A stretch of DNA of 8,880 nt, from the NCBI GenBank assembly GCA_017534365.1, contig JAFWCS010000504.1, positions 1 through 8,880 on the forward strand, written 5' to 3'. A program made the position numbers and the translations under genes. This document shows positions 5,918 through 8,880 of this stretch, piece after piece (position 1 is the stretch's first letter; each line of letters begins with the position of its first letter). The notes below the pieces were generated by a model. It made no database searches and was not told the origin of the DNA. It saw only the letters and a program-made list of their open reading frames with translations. The stretch comes from Clostridia bacterium. Its GTDB lineage: Bacteria; Bacillota; Clostridia; Oscillospirales; Acutalibacteraceae.

Positions 5918-8880
5918 ATGAAAAAAATTCTCGCGCTCCTGCTGGCGGCCGTGCTGACCATCGGCCTGCTTGCGCCCGGACTCGGGTCGCTTTCGGCGTT
6001 TGCGATCGGCGCGCCGAAGCTGCCGTCCGTCACCTCCGGCGACCTGACCTTCGTGGTCCCGGAGACGATCTATCTCGCGCCGGACGCCCGCTCCTGGAGC
6101 GTTGCGACCGCTGCGCCCTTCCAGTTCTACGTCAACAACACGCAGAGCGGCGCCGCCACGGCAAACGCTGCCGAAACGACCGGCAAGATCTATTACTCGC
6201 TCGCCGGCGGCGGCAGCGCCACCCTTTCCTATCAGTTCGTTGATCTCGGGCTCTCCGCGATCAGCGGCGGTTCGGTCTCGCTCAGCGGCAGCAGCATTTC
6301 CAGCGGCGGCTCGGTGAATATCACCGGCGGCGCTTCCCCCTCCCTTGCGGCGGGCACCCCCGGCTGCTTCCTGCGCTGGGCGCTCTCCTTCACGGAGAAC
6401 GGCATTGCCAAAAAGGCCTATGCCTATACCTACGTTTATAAGCCGTACGTGATCCCGATCGCCGCAGCGGCGCTGGCCGGCACGGGCACGAGCTCCGGCG
6501 CCAACTGGGCAGGCTCGCTGACCTGGCTCTCCGGCATGCACGGCATCAACGAAGGCGGCATGCCCGATTATTCCAACAGCAGCTCGCTGGATAGCTACGA
6601 GGACAACAACTTCCTGAAGTTCACGGAATTCGCCTGCTTCACCAGCAGCCAGGCGACCGCCTACGTCGGCGGCACGTCGGTCAACGCCGCCGCCCAGGGC
6701 GTGGCAGCGACGAGCTGGGCGGGGCACGATACGAGCAAGGCGGGCGACCGCCGCTACGTGGTCTTCGCCAACACCAGCGGCACGGCGAAGAACTATGCCT
6801 ATATGCTGTTCGAAAACAACCGTGAACCGACCAGCTATAATAACGGCAGCAGCGATACCAGCCAGAACTGGGGCGTCAGAAACACAACATTTGCGAAATA
6901 CCGCGGCAACAACAAGGATATCGTCACCAAGGCGGTGGCAAAATCCATCGGCACGATCATGATCGACACGAGCCGCTATTCCAACCTGAATCAGATCCCG
7001 AATCTGGCGGTCGGCCTGGCTGTCACCTCGGATAAGGCCTGCGATGACGGCACCGGTCGCTGGTGGATGGCGGATATCTCCCAGTCGTCCTTTGCCCACA
7101 GGAGCACCTGGTATAAAACCGGTGAGGACGGGCTGGAATCCGCCGCCATGGAGCGCGACTATATCTTCGCCGGCCAGGGCAACGACTGGCACACCAGAAG
7201 CTATGACACGAACGAAGGCATCCGCTACGCCGGCGCGTGGAACCGCACGCTGCTGAATACCACCAACTCCGAGCAGATGTACTACGTCAAGAGCCTGTAC
7301 GGCAATGCGGAAAAATCCGCCGGCAGCAACTACGACGCCAACGCCTGCGGCTACGTCGGCCTGAAAGCTTATTATATCAACAAGACCGATCTGCGCGCCG
7401 CCGTGCAGCGTGCGATCAAAAAGATGCCCGCGCTGGGCGTCAACGGCATCAGCGGCAGCGGCATGACCAGCTGCTACTTCGACACAGACGACGCCAACTA
7501 TAAATGGGCCGCTTTCCAGACTGCTTTCAATGAAGCGAGCAAGGGGCTGGCCCGTCTGGAGACGGACGCCACGGCCGCGATGACGCTGGCCGGCAATCTG
7601 AACAACGCGCTCGACGCGCTGCAGACGTATTATACCGTCGACGGCAACGGCGGCGAGCTTGCCAACTATCAGAGGAGCTACACCACCGTCGGCACCGATC
7701 AGTACGGCATCGGCATCGTCAACGTCCGCGCCACGCGCAACGGCTATCTGCTGCAGGGCTGGAACGTCGATCCCGACGCAGCGCCCGCGCAGGCGGAGCC
7801 CGCCAACCACGTGACCGTCGGCTACAACAGCACGGTCTATGCCATCTGGGCGCCGGCCGTCTATGACATCAACTATACGCTCGACGGAGGCAGCTTTGAC
7901 GGCGACTATCCGGCGCACTACACCATCGAGCAGAACGTCACGCTGGTCACGCCCACGCGGATCGGCTACCGCTTCACGGGCTGGAGCGGCACGGGTCTGA
8001 CGGGCGAAAACAACATGACCGTCACGATCCCCGCCGGCAGCACCGGCGAGCGGAACTACACCGCGCACTGGGTGAAAGAGCTGTATACCATCACCTTTGA
8101 CACCGACGGCGGCAGCGACATTGCGCCGATCAGCGCCTATTACGGCGACCCGATCACAAGGCCTGCCAACCCGACCAGGGAAGGCCATTACTTCATGTAC
8201 TGGACGCGGGACGGGAGCATCGCCTATCTGCCCACGGTCATGCCGGCAGAAAGCTACACGGTCAAGGCAAACTGGATGATCAACCGCTACACCGTCACCT
8301 TTGACACCGCCGGCGGCAGCGAGATCGCGCCGATCACTGACACTTACGGCACGGCGATCACCCCGCCCGCCCCGCCGACGAAGGACGGCTACGTCTTCAG
8401 CGGCTGGTCTCCCGCGCTGCCCGAGACGATCCCCGGCGCGAATCTGACCGTCACCGCGCAGTGGACGCTCGCGGAATACGGGATCACGTATGCGCTGGAC
8501 GGCGGTGAAGCTGCCGGGAACCCGACAGCCTATACCATCACAAGCAACGCGATCACGCTGATCAACCCGACCAAAGTCGGCTGCACCTTCACGGGCTGGA
8601 GCGGCACCGGGCTGACGGGCGAAAACAACCTGTCCGTCACGATCCCCGCCGGCAGCACCGGCGCGCGGAGCTACACCGCGCACTGGGCGGTCAATCAGTA
8701 TACGATCACGTTTGATACCGACGGCGGCGGCGCGATCGCGCCGATCACGCAGGATTACGGCACGGCGATCACGCCGCCCGCAGCGCCGACAAAAGCGGGC
8801 TTCGCCTTCAACGGCTGGTCTCCCGCGCTGCCCGAAACGATGCCCGCCGGCGATCTGACCGTCACCGCGCAGTGGATCGA
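5918..8880 (+). CDS. Large secreted surface protein with InlB-B-type repeats (3' end cut by window)
   Basis: I translated this frame by hand from ATG 5918 to the window edge: 987 codons with no stop, so the gene is 3'-partial. Residues 1-29 are a signal peptide (KK, Leu/Ala core, AFA before IG). Residues 30-488 form a Gly/Ser/Thr/Asn- and aromatic-rich region that I do not recognise. Residues 489-568 are helical and resemble a FIVAR domain: K-x-x-L start, a Y/W-x-x-F-x-x-A-x-x-x-A centre, and a final N-x-A-L-D-A-L. Residues 571-986 hold six InlB-B/Listeria-Bacteroides (Flg_new) repeats, each with a T-F/Y-D-x-x-GG strand, a P-T-x-x-G-Y turn, an F-x-GW core and an end such as AHW or AQW. The role is probably adhesion or a surface scaffold. 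The start is set by AGGAGGA 7 nt upstream and the promoter at 5820. The anchor (LPXTG or SLH), if any, lies beyond the window. Codons TTA, CTA and TCA are absent over 5918-8683. Confidence 0.9.
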   Translation, partial: MKKILALLLAAVLTIGLLAPGLGSLSAFAIGAPKLPSVTSGDLTFVVPETIYLAPDARSWSVATAAPFQFYVNNTQSGAATANAAETTGKIYYSLAGGGSATLSYQFVDLGLSAISGGSVSLSGSSISSGGSVNITGGASPSLAAGTPGCFLRWALSFTENGIAKKAYAYTYVYKPYVIPIAAAALAGTGTSSGANWAGSLTWLSGMHGINEGGMPDYSNSSSLDSYEDNNFLKFTEFACFTSSQATAYVGGTSVNAAAQGVAATSWAGHDTSKAGDRRYVVFANTSGTAKNYAYMLFENNREPTSYNNGSSDTSQNWGVRNTTFAKYRGNNKDIVTKAVAKSIGTIMIDTSRYSNLNQIPNLAVGLAVTSDKACDDGTGRWWMADISQSSFAHRSTWYKTGEDGLESAAMERDYIFAGQGNDWHTRSYDTNEGIRYAGAWNRTLLNTTNSEQMYYVKSLYGNAEKSAGSNYDANACGYVGLKAYYINKTDLRAAVQRAIKKMPALGVNGISGSGMTSCYFDTDDANYKWAAFQTAFNEASKGLARLETDATAAMTLAGNLNNALDALQTYYTVDGNGGELANYQRSYTTVGTDQYGIGIVNVRATRNGYLLQGWNVDPDAAPAQAEPANHVTVGYNSTVYAIWAPAVYDINYTLDGGSFDGDYPAHYTIEQNVTLVTPTRIGYRFTGWSGTGLTGENNMTVTIPAGSTGERNYTAHWVKELYTITFDTDGGSDIAPISAYYGDPITRPANPTREGHYFMYWTRDGSIAYLPTVMPAESYTVKANWMINRYTVTFDTAGGSEIAPITDTYGTAITPPAPPTKDGYVFSGWSPALPETIPGANLTVTAQWTLAEYGITYALDGGEAAGNPTAYTITSNAITLINPTKVGCTFTGWSGTGLTGENNLSVTIPAGSTGARSYTAHWAVNQYTITFDTDGGGAIAPITQDYGTAITPPAAPTKAGFAFNGWSPALPETMPAGDLTVTAQWI
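7628..8875 (+). repeat. Tandem InlB-B-type repeats of two alternating classes
   Basis: There are six units of about 59-75 residues: R0 7628-7849 (divergent), A1 7862-8071, B1 8084-8275, B2 8288-8464, A2 8474-8686 and B3 8699-8875. Class A carries TGWSGTGLTGENN and an IPAGSTG element. Class B carries TFDTxGG, API, and WSPALPET (B2, B3). DNA identity is high between like units: 7973-8072 and 8588-8687 differ at 6 of 100 positions by my count, and 8401-8464 and 8812-8875 at 6 of 64. The order is R0-A-B-B-A-B, still continuing at the window end. Confidence 0.85.

Noticed and set aside
5864..8683. 939-codon minus-strand ORF
   Set aside because: It is in exact antisense register with the plus-strand surface protein. 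The plus strand has a promoter, ribosome binding site, signal peptide and recognisable repeats. The antisense product is Gly/Arg/Val-rich with no domain and no start signals.

Overview
The window looks like a chromosomal segment of a GC-rich Gram-positive anaerobe, most likely a gut clostridium of the Oscillospiraceae/Ruminococcaceae type. This is an inference from three things: sigma-A-type promoters and strong AGGAGG-like ribosome binding sites, GC-rich codon use (GGC, GCC, CTG) next to AT-rich promoters, and secreted proteins with BIG2, DUF4474-like and InlB-B/Listeria-Bacteroides repeat domains. No RNA gene, transposase, phage gene or CRISPR array was seen.

Layout: (1) 75-2280, plus strand: a promoter, then two genes 35 bp apart. 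The first is a secreted calcineurin-like metallophosphoesterase (186-1301). The second is a secreted protein with a Pro/Asp-rich repetitive linker and a domain that looks like a circularly permuted NlpC/P60 (papain-like) fold (1337-2176). A strong hairpin terminator follows at 2248-2280. (2) 2324-3555, minus strand: a secreted BIG2 plus DUF4474-like protein, convergent with the first unit and read from its own promoter. (3) 3803-5766, plus strand: a GNAT acetyltransferase followed 20 bp later by an NhaC-family sodium/proton-type antiporter. (4) 5820 to the window end, plus strand: a near-consensus promoter and a very large secreted protein (5918 to beyond 8880). It has an unrecognised N-terminal region of about 460 residues, a FIVAR-like helical segment, and alternating InlB-B-type beta repeats that are still running where the window stops.

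Four of the six genes encode exported proteins, so the window reads mainly as a cell-surface locus with a small housekeeping or transport operon inside it. The phosphoesterase/papain-like pair and the BIG2-DUF4474 gene are driven by promoters with the same -35 and -10 hexamers, the same 17-bp spacer and the same TGn extension. That suggests matched expression of these exported proteins. The large repeat protein uses a different, closer-to-consensus promoter.

The gene starts chosen here are shorter than the longest possible ORFs at four loci, each decided by a ribosome binding site and, for the first gene, by promoter position. Several long antisense ORFs exist, one of 939 codons. They lie in exact codon register with real genes and come from codon bias. 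I found no convincing new defence or mobile system. The best candidates for novelty are the papain-like protein, the BIG2-DUF4474 fusion, the N-terminal region of the large surface protein, and the terminator hairpin flanked by an 8-bp direct repeat.
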